Source: Undaria pinnatifida (lineage: Eukaryota; Sar; Phaeophyceae; Laminariales; Alariaceae). Taken from it: DNA of 64,000 bases. Positions 45,788-56,509 of the stretch are shown in pieces. The stretch covers positions 6,789,919-6,853,918 of the forward strand of contig JABAKD010000016.1 of the NCBI GenBank assembly GCA_012845835.1, written 5' to 3'. Every line of letters starts with the position of its first letter. Position 1 is the stretch's first letter. Under the pieces are notes generated by a model, which saw only the letters and a program-made list of their open reading frames with translations, was not told the DNA's origin and did no database searches. A program made the translations under genes and the position numbers.

Positions 45788-45912
45788 GATCATCTTATTT
45801 ATTTATTTATTTATTTGTTTATTTATTTATTTATTATTTATTTACTGAGTATTTGTTTATTTATCTATTTATTTATTTATTTATTTTGTATTTATTTATT
45901 TAACTATTTATT
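45788..45912 (+). repeat. (TTTA)n microsatellite
   Basis: TTTA/ATTT units with occasional G or C substitutions over ~125 bp. Confidence 0.9.
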
Positions 45913-46109
45913 TTTCAAATATATTTTTAGGGTGGAACTTTTACATCATATCTATTAGATCACTACTACTACTACTGTCTTCATACTCCCGACGTATACC
46001 AAAACCCGCCACTATAGTGAAAAATAAAATTAAATAGTAATATAAAGCCACCCCCAGGCAAAGAAAACTTACTTACGCACTTAACCATGAGTACCAACAA
46101 CCCCTACCA

Positions 46110-46815
46110 AGCCATCTATCCGTACAGAAATACATTTATAAAATAGATATGACGTTAGATTACTTCAAATTTTCCCACCTGAAGTAAAAATACTAACACC
46201 AATCATTCTAGTAGTGGAGAAAAGCGTTTGTTAATAAAAGAATAGGACCCTTTCATTTTTTTTTTACCCACATAGCATAATACAAGTGCCAGCAAGCAGC
46301 TTCAAAATATGAGAACTGACTCAAAATTCGTCGAACTCACACCTCCTCAAGTCCTGAAAATATTGTTTTTATAAAATGTTGAGAGTGACAGCGTACAGAG
46401 TTCTCAATTTGGGGGGGGGGGGAGTTACCGACTTTAATTTTCGAATGCTGTATTAAGAATAATATATAAGATAACTAGTAATATTCTGTAATCGTACTCT
46501 TCCCGATATTAAAGCCCGGGTGAGAGAAAAAACAAAATAAACCGCTTACCATACATATGATAGAGCAGTACAGTGGAAACTACAGTTTTACATTTATAAA
46601 ATAGATGTGGTGTTAGATCTAGCTCAAAATTCTCCACCCAAAGTAAAAATACCATCACTTACCATTATATTGGACCAAAAATACGACCCTCCAAATAAAA
46701 ACTCATCTATATTGTATATTACAAGTACCAACAACGCAGCTTGCAAAGATGAGGATTGACCTAAAATTCGTCGAACTCACGGCTGACGTCCTTGAAATTT
46801 GTTTATAAAAAGTCC
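46110..46815 (-). repeat. R1-related direct repeats
   Basis: Two diverged copies (46,110-46,385 and 46,560-46,810) share ACATTTATAAAATAGAT, AAAATTC, AAGTAAAAATAC, TTACAAGTRCCAGCAA/ACAA, GCAGCTT and AAAATTCGTCGAACTCAC. The CAGCTTGCAAAGATGAGG end ties them to the R1 family. A G run (46,412-46,423) lies between. Confidence 0.5.
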
Positions 46816-47149
46816 CCATCGTACGAGTACTGGCGCTGGACACGTACGTACTGATGGGATTGCCACTTATTTTCGGTTCTCCACCACGACGGCGAGAGGG
46901 CGAACCGTACCCGGGAGGGCCCTCCCCACACTCCGCTTCTCGATCGAGCTGCGGACAAGAGCATAGTTTTTACTACCACCAGGTACATCTTATTATTTGC
47001 CCACAGACAGTCAGATGTTGGATGTTTGGGTTTCGTTGTTGCGCCACTCCCTTAGGCACTTCCCGGAGGGGAACCTTGTATATATATATTATATTTATAA
47101 AAAAATACAATACAATATTACTACGACAACAACGGCTACTACTAATGAC

Positions 47150-47395
47150 TGTAAGATCGAAGATTTCGCCGGAACTTATCTTTGCGACCTGTGTGTGATA
47201 CTCCGATCGCGCGTATTACTGCACAGTCAGTGTGTACTTTCGGTTTTGTTTGTGTTTTTCCCCTGGGGTATTCCTTAGCTCCAGAGTGACTGGGGTCTGT
47301 GCTGTGACCACGGACTTGATTATGCGAGTTAATGTGGGAACAACAACAGCATTAAGAATATAGGTCGGCGACTCCCGTTAGAACTACTCTTCTAT
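47150..47395 (+). repeat. R1 fragment split by the ~125-bp repeat
   Basis: GTAAGATCGAAGATTT and TGTGATACTCCGATCGCGCG (to ~47,237), then the short repeat shared with 41,335-41,462, then ATTAAGAATATAGGTCGGCG (from ~47,347), the next part of R1. The interruption is clean on the right and slightly rearranged on the left. Confidence 0.6.
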
Positions 47396-48640
47396 GATGG
47401 AGCTTATTATATACTGGTACAAGGGCTCCGCATGGGTAAGGCAGGGCAGCACTTCGACTTATTCGATTCAATATTCGATAGAAGAGAGCAAATACCGTCA
47501 TCACACAACACATAGTCTACGCGTGTAGAATGTAAAGTAATGCTAAGATATCGATATAGACTAACAGTTGAGACTACTTACTTCTGCCGTTTCTTGCGTG
47601 AATCAGATTCCGAGCATGATCATATTTCGATCGGATAAAATTGAGCCCACGCAGACTGACCCTCTAGTCTGGCCACGAAGAGACGTTTTGAGTGTGTTTC
47701 TTGATATTTTGACTCAACCGAGCATCCGGGGTCAGCAAGGAGATGTCCATGTTTGCTGCATGTTCTCTGCATAGCCACTGAGAGGTAGGTGCGCACTGAG
47801 CCAGTACACCGTGCATGATAGCATCTAGATCCGAGGCTCGCAGACCGACTGTCTCTGTGTGTATAATAGCCTGATCGTGGAAATACTTGCTGACGGTATT
47901 CTAGGCGTGAAACACGGTGTCGCTGCCTTCGTCATTCAATTCCTCGAATGCTATTATAATACTGTTAGTTACTTGTTACCTGTAGATCACCCTCGTCTGG
48001 TAGATAGAGTAATAGTACGCGATAGCACTGAACTAAGAATTTGGTTGCTAATAATATCAGGCTCGAGCTTTAGACGAAAATAAAATCTTATGCTACTGCC
48101 TGCTATGGCCTTTTTGTCTGATCGCAGGCCTCTCATTGGCCGGGGATCGTACATGAAGTAACCGTCATCTGCGGATGACAGGGTCCCATCCCAGGATCAC
48201 AATCCATCCACACATATACAACTTCGACAACCCGGGAACGAACACGGATATCACCAGGATTGATACCTCCCCGCACAGTGTGGAAATCCCCAACCCCACC
48301 AACCGGCCGATCTCTGAATGGCTGGGAGTCGTATAGTATAGATGCAGCTCCACCCGGGGACGATAGGGTCCCATCCCCGGTTCAGAGGTCATTCCATATG
48401 TCTGAAAGTTAGACAAACCGGATGGCGTACTTCTCGCATACGGCAAACATTCGCAATGCGAACGCAATTTGACCAGTTATTTGCATGATAAGCACAAACA
48501 AGCGATTTTGAGCCTATATCAGGTCGGCGTGTCGAGCAGGCACGCTCAAAATGAGGATGACAAACACTTGAACAGCAACAACAGCACCAAACGCAATAGT
48601 TTGTCCAAACGCCCCAATCACAATCGAAATCGGCCTGAGT
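47396..48640. other. Intergenic stretch
   Basis: Two plausible-looking short plus-strand frames (47,568-47,774 and 47,859-48,083) with no domain and no joining splice signals that I could find. A GGGTCCCATCCC motif occurs twice (48,180 and 48,366). Confidence 0.3.
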
Positions 48641-49820
48641 AATAAACACCTATACGCAGTTGATATCACGTCATTATCTTTCTGACCATCCATGACGTAG
48701 TTTTCAATTCTTCCCCCCCCCCCCCCCCCCCCCGTCCAACGCCCCCTCTTTTCCAACCACCCGCACGATCGCCTAGACCTAGCACCACGCGTATAACAAG
48801 CTGCTACATATCTTTGATCTCACAGCCGAAGTGTACTTGAATATTATTTGTGACCTAAACCTCCTAAAAAATCTCCCCCCCCCCCTCTTGCTCTCCCTTA
48901 CTCAAACGCCCCACCAAATATCGAAATCCGCCAGATTAATAAACACTTCACGCACAGGATATCACCTCATTATCTTTCTAGAGCCATCCATGCCGCTGTG
49001 TCCCCCCCCCCCCCCCTCCCGCCTCGAACGCCCCCTTCTTCCCCATCACCCGCACCATCGCCTAGACCTAGCACCACACGTATAACAAACCCCTCACCTA
49101 AAGCCCTTCCTTCCCCCCCCCCCCCCCCCCCCTCCCAACCCATCCCAACCCCACCCCCTCGAACACCCCACCCTCTCTTTACTCACTGATTGTACGACTT
49201 ACCCCAGGATATACATGATCAACTGATGCATTATTTCCAAAACCGTCACATTTATCCCCTCAAAATAATGTATAGTTTCCACGCACATATTGAGCTGCCC
49301 CACACGCCTTCCCCCCCGCCCCAACCCCCCCCCCCTCCTCCCCCCCCAATAATATACTGGTGCCAAAACCGTCAGATTTATCCCCTTGAAATGATTTATA
49401 GCTTACATGCACAAATTGCCCCCCCTTCCCCCCCCCCCCCCTCCAAACCCGCTCGCTTTTGATCAAAACCAGCCCCCCACGTCCTTAAAAACTCCGCCCC
49501 CCCCCCCTCACCGGTTATTCGACTTACAAGATTCACTTGATAAAAGGATACATTTCCCTTCACAGCTGTCAGATTTCGTCCCCCTCACACACGGGTTTTA
49601 TAGTTTCCGCGCACAGACTGACTAAAATCACCCTGTTGACCCTGATAGCTACACTGTAGTTGTACGGGGAGTCGCCGACCTATATCCTTAATGAGGACAC
49701 ACAACTCGTAATGCGCGCGATCGGAGTATCACACACAGCTTGCAAAGATGATTTTCGACGAAATCTTCGATCTCACAGCTGGATGGAGTGTATTTTCATT
49801 CTTTATAATATAAATGGACG
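48640..49820 (-). repeat. R1 foldback family, arm with internal duplication
   Basis: It reads outward to the AT-rich end at ~49,800. Landmarks: CATTATCTTTCTAGAGCCATCC, a long C run, CCTAGACCTAGCACCACACG, CGTCACATTTATCCCCTC, CGTCAGATTTATCCCCTTG, AGCTGTCAGATTTCGTCCCC, GGAGTCGCCGACC. The outer part is present twice (48,659-48,806 and 48,957-49,095). One C run reaches ~22 nt (48,712-48,733). Confidence 0.75.
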
Positions 49821-49950
49821 AATTAGAGCGATTAGTATCCGGGACATGAGAGCGGTCAAATCGTCAATTCGCCATGTCCCGGGATACTAACAGCCATACA
49901 CTGCCCACAACACATACGAGCAATGAGGGCTTGCTTCGGCTGGTCACAGC

Positions 49951-50968
49951 GTAAAGCTATTGATAGGGGACACAGTGTCCCCTGCTGGTCTGCCTATTGA
50001 GCAGATCCTCGACGAGTACTCACTTTCTTAGCCGCAGTGGAGGAGCAGCTTTATTATTTTCCCCAAGAACCCCGGATAGCAACTGAGAAGCCAGGCGCAT
50101 GTCTCGGTTTCATTTCCTGACTATCCCGAATAGAAAATTCCAACCTATCATATGAAAACGGCCAATTACCAATTGAATCCGGTAATTATCGGCCTTTCAA
50201 GGCCGTGTTCCCCCTGATGAGCCGCAAAAATGCAGAAATATGGGACATTCGGGGAAACTCCGGTTCTACGAACTGGAGCTGTGCAGGTAATTGCGCAGCA
50301 CGAGGCTGGCAGGGTGCAACAGGCTTGCTGAGCGCGGAGCGAACAAGTCTGGTGGGTGGGGCTTGGATCGGCTTCTCTGCGGAGCTGCCGCTAAGGCAAC
50401 TGGCGGAGGGCTGGTGCGACCAGAAAGCCGAGACGAGGAGTGTGTTCCGAGGAGCAGCGCTTCTGCACGTAGATCGAAGGTGTCGTCCGTGCGCAACGTG
50501 CCCGGCGGTCAACAGGAGGGCCCCCTGCCGTTCACTGCTGTAGTGGTCGCCGTTGGAGGAGGACGCTCCCTCCGTTGAGATGCTGCCCGAGGGGAACAGG
50601 GGTTTTGGGCTCGATGGAAAGCAGAAAAACGTTCCAAGGTTCGGAGAGATTGAGAAACACTGCTGCAAAAGCAACTCGAGCCAAGATGACGCCATTTATA
50701 TTGTAAAGTTATTGAACGGGGACACAGAGTGTCCCCTGCAGGTCTGCCTGTTGAGCAGATCCTCGACGAGTACTCACTTTCTTGGCCGTAGTAGAGAAGC
50801 AGCTTTATTATTGTCCAACAGAACCCCGGCTAGCAACTGAGAAGCCAGGCGCATGCCTCGGTTTCATTTCCTGACTATCCCGAATAGAAAATGCCAACCT
50901 ATCATACGAAGTATGAAAATGGCCAAGTACCAATCGAATGCGGTAATTATCGGCCTTTCAAGGCCGTA
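49951..50968 (+). mobile_element. Pair of ~260-bp direct repeats around a GC-rich insert
   Basis: 49,951-50,206 and 50,703-50,968 are ~85-90% alike by eye. Both start GTAAAGYTATTGA, have the inverted GGGACACAGTGTCCC box early (perfect in copy 1) and end with the palindrome CGGCCTTTCAAGGCCG. The ~500-bp insert is GC-rich and open in several frames (169 codons minus, 112 and 95 plus). An ORF at ~50,309-50,578 (contains LDRLLCGAAAKATGGGLV) has exon-like codon use after a GGCAG acceptor-like site. Ends are not TG...CA, and neither primer site nor polypurine tract is evident, so LTR status is unproven. It may be two solo insertions or a captured gene fragment. Confidence 0.5.
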
Positions 50969-51307
50969 CCTTAACAACAGGGTGATCTTGGATCGGAATA
51001 CCCCCACTGTACTGCTGTAGTTACTAGCTGGTGCAGCTTGTCTGAAAAGCTGTTCTCGTACTGCATCAGGCATAAAACAGCAGCAGCACCTCGAAGAGAA
51101 CTGCAAGTCACAAGATACACATACATGTTTGTACCGGTACTACAGGGAAGACAGGAGTGCACATCGCAGGTCAAACTGCCCGAGCGTGATCAGGCACTAC
51201 GCGAGAAGTACGCATACATCAAGAAGCGTTGGCTGACAGTGTGTAGGGGAGCTGCCCACTACGTACATGCCAGGGTCATCAGCGGTTGTAGGAGGCCCAA
51301 TACGCTG
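50969..51307. other. Intergenic stretch
   Basis: A 113-codon plus-strand frame (51,038-51,379) has mixed composition but no motif. TACCGGTA is at 51,134-51,141. Confidence 0.3.
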
Positions 51308-51572
51308 CACAAGAAGATCCCTATTATTTCACTACTACCGCTGTATCGCCGATTGCTGGCGCACACGAGATCTTTGTAAGCAATATCCCTATTTTATTAT
51401 ACTGCTATATCGTCGATTGCTGTGGGGCACACGAGATATTGTCAAGAAGATCCCCATCACTCTGTATCATTGATTAATTATTGCTGGCGAACACGAGATG
51501 ATATTTTCAAGAAGATCTCTATGTTATTATATTGTTGTATCATCTATCAGTTGATGGGGCACACGATGTATT
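51308..51572 (+). repeat. ~66-bp tandem repeat, four units
   Basis: Each unit has AAGAAGATCYCTAT or similar, a TATTAT stretch, CTGTATC, GATTGCTGG and CACACGAGAT. Unit ends (CACACGAGAT or similar) fall near 51,371, 51,436, 51,499 and 51,565. Confidence 0.7.
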
Positions 51573-51884
51573 GATCAGCAACAACAACAGTCAGTAACCA
51601 GCGCCACTCTTGCAACCACACAACAAAGCGTTCGAAACACTCCCTTGGACATCACTTCTTTAGAACTGCATCCACGTTTGTGGGGATAAATACACTTGTA
51701 ATTAGTGTGGGATTTATATTATGCGGTCCTGAAAGATGGACCGTGGACCGTGGACCAATTTATACGGAACGACTCTTTGGAGCGGCGATGAAAAAGACCG
51801 ACAAAGCATGGTTTCTTGTAGTGCGATTTTTAAAAGCGACTCCGTTGTGCTTATTTTCTTATTTTTGTGGTCTGGCCTGTTTTG

Positions 51885-52055
51885 TTGTGGTCTCGTACCC
51901 GGTACGCTAGCATTTCACTTGCTCTACCTTGATTAATTGCGATTGTTTGGTTTACTCTGTCTCACAGTCTTTGACCACATACGTTGTATATTCTGTACGA
52001 TGAAGAATCAGCACGGGCACTGGGTGTACTGATGTCGTTGGGTAGGGAACGGCCC
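51885..52055 (+). repeat. Dispersed repeat, partner of 37,985-38,160
   Basis: CTCGTACCCGGTACGCTAGC to GTACTGATGTCGTTGGGTAG is well conserved between the copies. Confidence 0.65.
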
Positions 52056-52565
52056 CCCTCGAAGCGCTCAAACAAAGGAATTTGACCGAGAAATCCGATA
52101 TCGAAAGCAACGACACAGCAGTAGTATGATAGTAGGCCAGACGCTTCGAGGTGTGACCATGATAAAAGTGTTGGGACGAAATAATATGCCAATTTGCAAA
52201 TGGTGCCGATTTGGAAATGATGCCAAGTTGGAAATATTTTCCCATGTTTTTTTCGTTGAAGCTTTGCATATGCCAAGATCCAAGAATAGCTTGGGCGCGT
52301 ATACCGCCCAAAAAAACAATTTTTGGCCACTTCTCGCTTGTCTCCCTCATCAGCCCCCATCCGCGTTCATGTCGAGGTGCGGAACGGATAAGGCAGGGTG
52401 AGGGGCGTTGCAGTCGCCCCTCAAAGACAGCGCTCGAACGAAGCGATTTGACCGAGAAATTCCAGTTTCGAGAACCCCGTACTGAGGCCGAGACGAAAAA
52501 AAACTCCTGGCCAATCCCTGTCCTCTCAAAAACACGAATAACTTTATATATAGCTAATATGATGA
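52056..52565. repeat. Stretch with an internal duplicated segment
   Basis: TTTGACCGAGAAATYC with GCGCTC upstream occurs at ~52,079 and ~52,447, ~370 bp apart. Overlapping open frames of 219 (minus) and 181 (plus) codons cross it and run into neighbouring repeats. Confidence 0.45.
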
Positions 52566-52905
52566 TAGGGCAGACGATTGAAATCGGTGAACCACAACCA
52601 TTGCGCGCCACCGTGCGGTACAGCAGAATACGCCCAGGTTTTTTACCCCGATCCGCGACGCTGATTGGTCAGCTCAGCCTCGTACCGGTTTTTGACACCA
52701 ACTCCATGCGGTACATCGTACCGTGGCTTTTCGGCTCGGCCGTCATCGCTTTCTGATGTGACCCATACCTCTTTCTGTCGGAAAATATACCATACGGATC
52801 GACTTTGCCCGAGGCTCTTCACGTCCGCACCCTTTCAAATTCCGACCGAATCTCAACCATGTGCGCTACGTCATGTAGCATGCATAGGACTGCGCGCTGT
52901 CATAT
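52566..52905 (+). repeat. Inverted-pair repeat V, copy 1
   Basis: It matches the reverse complement of 54,385-54,700 at ~88% by eye: CATTGCGCGCCACCGTGCGG, GTACATCGTACCGTGGCT, GAAAATATACCATRCGGA, CAAATTCCGACCGAATCTC. The two copies face each other 1.5 kb apart. Confidence 0.75.
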
Positions 52906-53059
52906 TTCGGATCCCTTTAGAGCAATCAACACCCCTTCCGCACACAGCACGAACTGCTGCTCAAACATAGACAGCTCGCACACCCCACGTGCACGTATGT
53001 ATGTATGAATGGCGGAGAAAGGGGTGAGACAAAGCGACAAAGGGGGAGTGACAGTCCCG

Positions 53060-53270
53060 CTACACGCGCACGACCCTCTTGGACGACACACACACCACCT
53101 CGCGTCCGCCTTGCCCATTCGCACACCGTATTCTGTTGAAACCCTCGCTACCGATGGCGCCATCATCGAACCTGACGATGCACACACGCCGCTCTCTCGT
53201 CCGCCTTGCGTATTCTTACACCGCATTCTGTGGAAATCCACGCAGGGAGAGGACGCCACCACTTGAACTT
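53060..53270 (+). repeat. Short tandem duplication
   Basis: Two diverged ~120-bp units sharing CGTCCGCCTTGC, ATTC, CACCGYATTCTGT and GAAAYCC. Open in several frames, with no recognised product. Confidence 0.45.
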
Positions 53271-53354
53271 GGTAGTTGTAAGAACTTGGGCTCACTTGAG
53301 ATGCCCGGAAAATAACCTATAATACACTACCCATACACTTAAATGTGACCGTAC

Positions 53355-54070
53355 TCCGAGGGGGGGAAATGCGTGGTTGGTCGGTGTTGGGGAGCGTGCC
53401 CGTCATGGGTTCCGTTGTCTTTGATTGGTCTCTCCTCATGGCTCGCTGGATAGACTCGAAAGTTTGTGCATTATTTCCCTATATAGAATACTTAAAGACT
53501 GACATAACGGGGCTGCAGGTTAGCGCAGGGTAGAGCAGGGTAGTGCAGGGTAGTGAGATGAGGGGCGTCCTCCTTGTCCCATCATCGTCGCCTACATTAC
53601 CGCCTATCTATGATGGCCTTGACGTGAATATGACATCTAATATCACGTGGTTTCACCTCAACCATGACATGGTTTCACGTCGAATCTATAAACTACGCTT
53701 CTACGGAGGGCGGTCCATTACATTAGGCCACCCTGAATAGTCGTAGATGCAGATCACTTGGCAATCAAAGGATGTCAACTAAACATCCAAAATTGGAAAG
53801 GGGATCGAAGATGCGGCTATTCGAAACAAACGAACATGAGGCTATATATTCCCCCACACCTCGTAATAATGAGGCTGAAATGCCTCATTGCAAGAAATGC
53901 AACCCTATGACGGAGCTCACAACCGTGAGAGCTCGAGAAAATAAAAGGAAAGTACCCACGGTATACCAGTAGCAATCGGCCTACGAAAACACAAAGGGCG
54001 CGGCCACTGAGCGCAAGGATGCGAAGGGAGTCAAAGAGGAAGGTATAGACGCGGAAACAATGTCAGAAAA
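53355..54070 (+). repeat. WZ repeat, most complete copy
   Basis: The W half (53,355-53,735) is the reverse complement of 42,858-43,215. The Z half (53,735-54,070) is the reverse complement of 19,905-20,255. Features are a GCAGGGTAG micro-tandem (53,526-53,556), the AACCATGACATGGTT hairpin (53,658-53,672) and a GGAGCTCACAACCGTGAGAGCTC inverted motif (53,913-53,935). Non-coding; termini are not defined. Confidence 0.7.
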
Positions 54071-54329
54071 TAAGAATGGAACACTTGTCACGCTGTGACG
54101 GCCAGAAAAACTTACGGCCTGAAGCGAAGTGCCGGAGGGGCGGGCGGTAGGTCCATTTGCCGACCGATAAAATATGCCTCGGATTCAAAATTAAGAAGAA
54201 TGATGACCAAAAAAAAATCCTCAAGTGATGGCGCCATCTGTATTATTAATAGTCGTCCACAACTGGTTATGTACGAAACAACGGCTTTTTCGACCGTTGA
54301 AAAGTAGACCTTGAAATAATCGGGAGCAT

Positions 54330-54395
54330 ATTACATGTAGTCCTCTACATGGCCTTCTACATGCACTATTGTAGCCATGCATTCTACATGACGTG
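54330..54395. repeat. CTACATG short repeats and hairpin
   Basis: CTACATG or TCTACATG recurs five times within 65 bp, with CATGTAG complements, next to the end of repeat V copy 2. Confidence 0.6.
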
Positions 54396-54700
54396 GCGCT
54401 CATGGTTGAGATTCGGTCGGAATTTGAAAGGGCGCGGGGCATGAAGAGCCACGGGCAAAGTCGGTCCGCATGGTATATTTTCCGGCAGAAAGCGGTATGG
54501 GTCACGTCAGAAAGCGGTGACGGCCGAGCTGAAGAGCCACGGTACGATGTACCGCAAGGGGTTGGTGTCAGAAACCGGTACGAGGCTGAGTTGACCAATC
54601 GGCGTCGCAGATCGGGGCCAAAAACCTAGGTGTATTCTGCTGTACCGCACGGTGGCGCGCAATGATTTCGGTATACCGCTTTCTGTCGTCTGCCCATGAT
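54385..54700 (-). repeat. Inverted-pair repeat V, copy 2
   Basis: Inverted partner of 52,566-52,905. Confidence 0.75.
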
Positions 54701-54959
54701 AGTATGTGCGTTCGCCGATTGATTATGATATTCGTATTATTATTCCTATAATATATACTTCTATCAAAGATGAAATCGCGTGGAAACCAAACCAGGAAAT
54801 CAATAATATTATCACGTATGTCATGTATGTATGTGTATTTTATGATGATATGTGTGTGCTCTTAACATTGAACTGTTATTTTTGCCCATCGACATGAAGC
54901 ACCCCCAGACTGAGCGTGTTGTTTCGAGACAGGAAGCTTTTTGGTACAAACTAAGAGAC

Positions 54960-55740
54960 AGAGAAGATATCATTATCTTTCGAGAGCCATCCATGCCGCT
55001 GTGTCCCCCCCCCCCCCCCCGCCTCGAACGCCCCCTTCTTCCCCATCACCCGCACCTTCGCCTAGATCTAGCACCACACGTATAACAAACCCCTCACCTA
55101 AAGCCGTCCCCCCCCCCCCCCCCCCGCCCCCACCCCCCCCCCTCCCCCCCCAACCCATCCCAACCCCACCCCCTCGAACACTCCACCCTCTCTTTACTCA
55201 CTGATTGTACGAATTACCCCAGGATATACATGATAAACTGGTGTATTATTTCCAAAAATGTCACATTTATCCCCTCAAAATAATGTATACCTGGTAGTTT
55301 CCAGGCACATATTGAGCTGCCCCCCCCCCCCCCCCCCCCCTGCCCCCAATAATATACTGGTGCCAAAACCGTCAGATTTATCCCCTCGAAAGGATTTATA
55401 GCTTACATGCACAAATTGCCCTTTCCCCCCCCCCCCCCCCCGCCCCCCTCCAAACCCGCTCGCTTTTGATCAAAACCAGGCCCCCCTTTCCCTTCACAGC
55501 TGTCAGATTTTGTCCCCCTCAGAAACGGGTTTTATAGTTTCCGCGCACAGACTGACTAAAATCATCCTGTTGACCCTGATAGCTACACTGTAGTTGTAAG
55601 GGGAGTCGCCGACCTATATCCTTAATGAGGACACACAACTCGTAATGCGCGCGATCGGAGTATCACACACAGCTTGCAAATATGGGTTTCGACGAAATCT
55701 TCGATCTCACAGCTGGAGTGTATTTTCATTTTTATATTAT
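54960..55740 (-). repeat. R1 foldback family, arm with TACCTGGTA insertion
   Basis: Same order of blocks as 58,618-59,490, with C runs at 55,006, 55,107, 55,320 and 55,425. The stretch matching 59,165-59,250 is deleted. Relative to 49,268 and 58,946 it has a 7-bp insertion that creates TACCTGGTA at 55,288-55,296. It ends at an AT-rich palindromic junction (55,722-55,760). Confidence 0.8.
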
Positions 55741-56420
55741 AATATAAAATATATTTCAAAAAATGAAATATACCATTCAGCTGTGGGACCGACCAAAAAT
55801 GTTTTTGTGATCAAAACCCACCTTTGCAAGCTGCGTAACTGCGTGTGATACTTCGAATGCGCGTGTAACGGGGCAGTGTGTATACCCTCGTGAAGGGTGC
55901 AACAGGTCGGTGACTCCCCTGATAATAATGCCAGGGTCAACAGGACTACTAAGACGTCCAGCCTTGTTCTGCGCACGGAAACTGTATAACCCGCATTGAG
56001 GGGGACAAAACCAGACATCTGTCTGTGGAATTCAGTATGCATAAACCATTGTTACTATAGTGTGAGTTAACTTTTGGAGTGGGCTTGTTGGATCTACCGT
56101 GTTTGTACGCAAGTTCCGGTGTACTCCCTGTATAATATTTAGAAAAACGAAAAAATATACTTCAGCCGTGAGATCGACCATAGCATGAAGGTTTTTGATC
56201 AAAACTCAGCTTTGCAAGCTGCGTGTGATACTTCGATCGCACGTGTTACGGGGTGTGCATACCCTCGTGAAGGACACAGGCCGGTGACTCTCCTGCTAAG
56301 TCCAGGGTCAACAGGACTACTCGTAAGACGTTCAGCCTTGTTCTGTGCGCGGAAACTGTAAAACCCGCATCGAGGGGGGCGAAACCAGACATCTGTGAAA
56401 TTCAGTATGCACGAAACAAA
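55741..56420 (+). repeat. Two diverged R1 half-units, plus orientation
   Basis: 55,765-56,040 and 56,155-56,410 both hold TTTGCAAGCTGCGT, GATACTTCGA, CAGGGTCAACAGGACTACT, GCGCGGAAACTGTA, AACCCGCAT and ACCAGACATCTGT. They are closer to each other than to other R1 copies, a subfamily. The first forms the opposite arm of the 54,960-55,740 foldback. Confidence 0.7.
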
Positions 56421-56509
56421 ATTGTTATATTGTGAGTTAACTTTTGGATTAGGCTACTTCTTGGTGGGTCTACCGGGTTCGTACGCAAGGTCCTGTGTAC
56501 TCCCTGTGT

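Noticed and set aside
47568-48083. Two short protein-like plus-strand frames
   Set aside because: Different frames with no convincing donor/acceptor pair between them, and no recognised domain.
51952-52611. 219-codon minus-strand ORF
   Set aside because: It spans the ends of two dispersed repeats and an internal duplication, overlaps a 181-codon plus-strand frame, and shows no domain.
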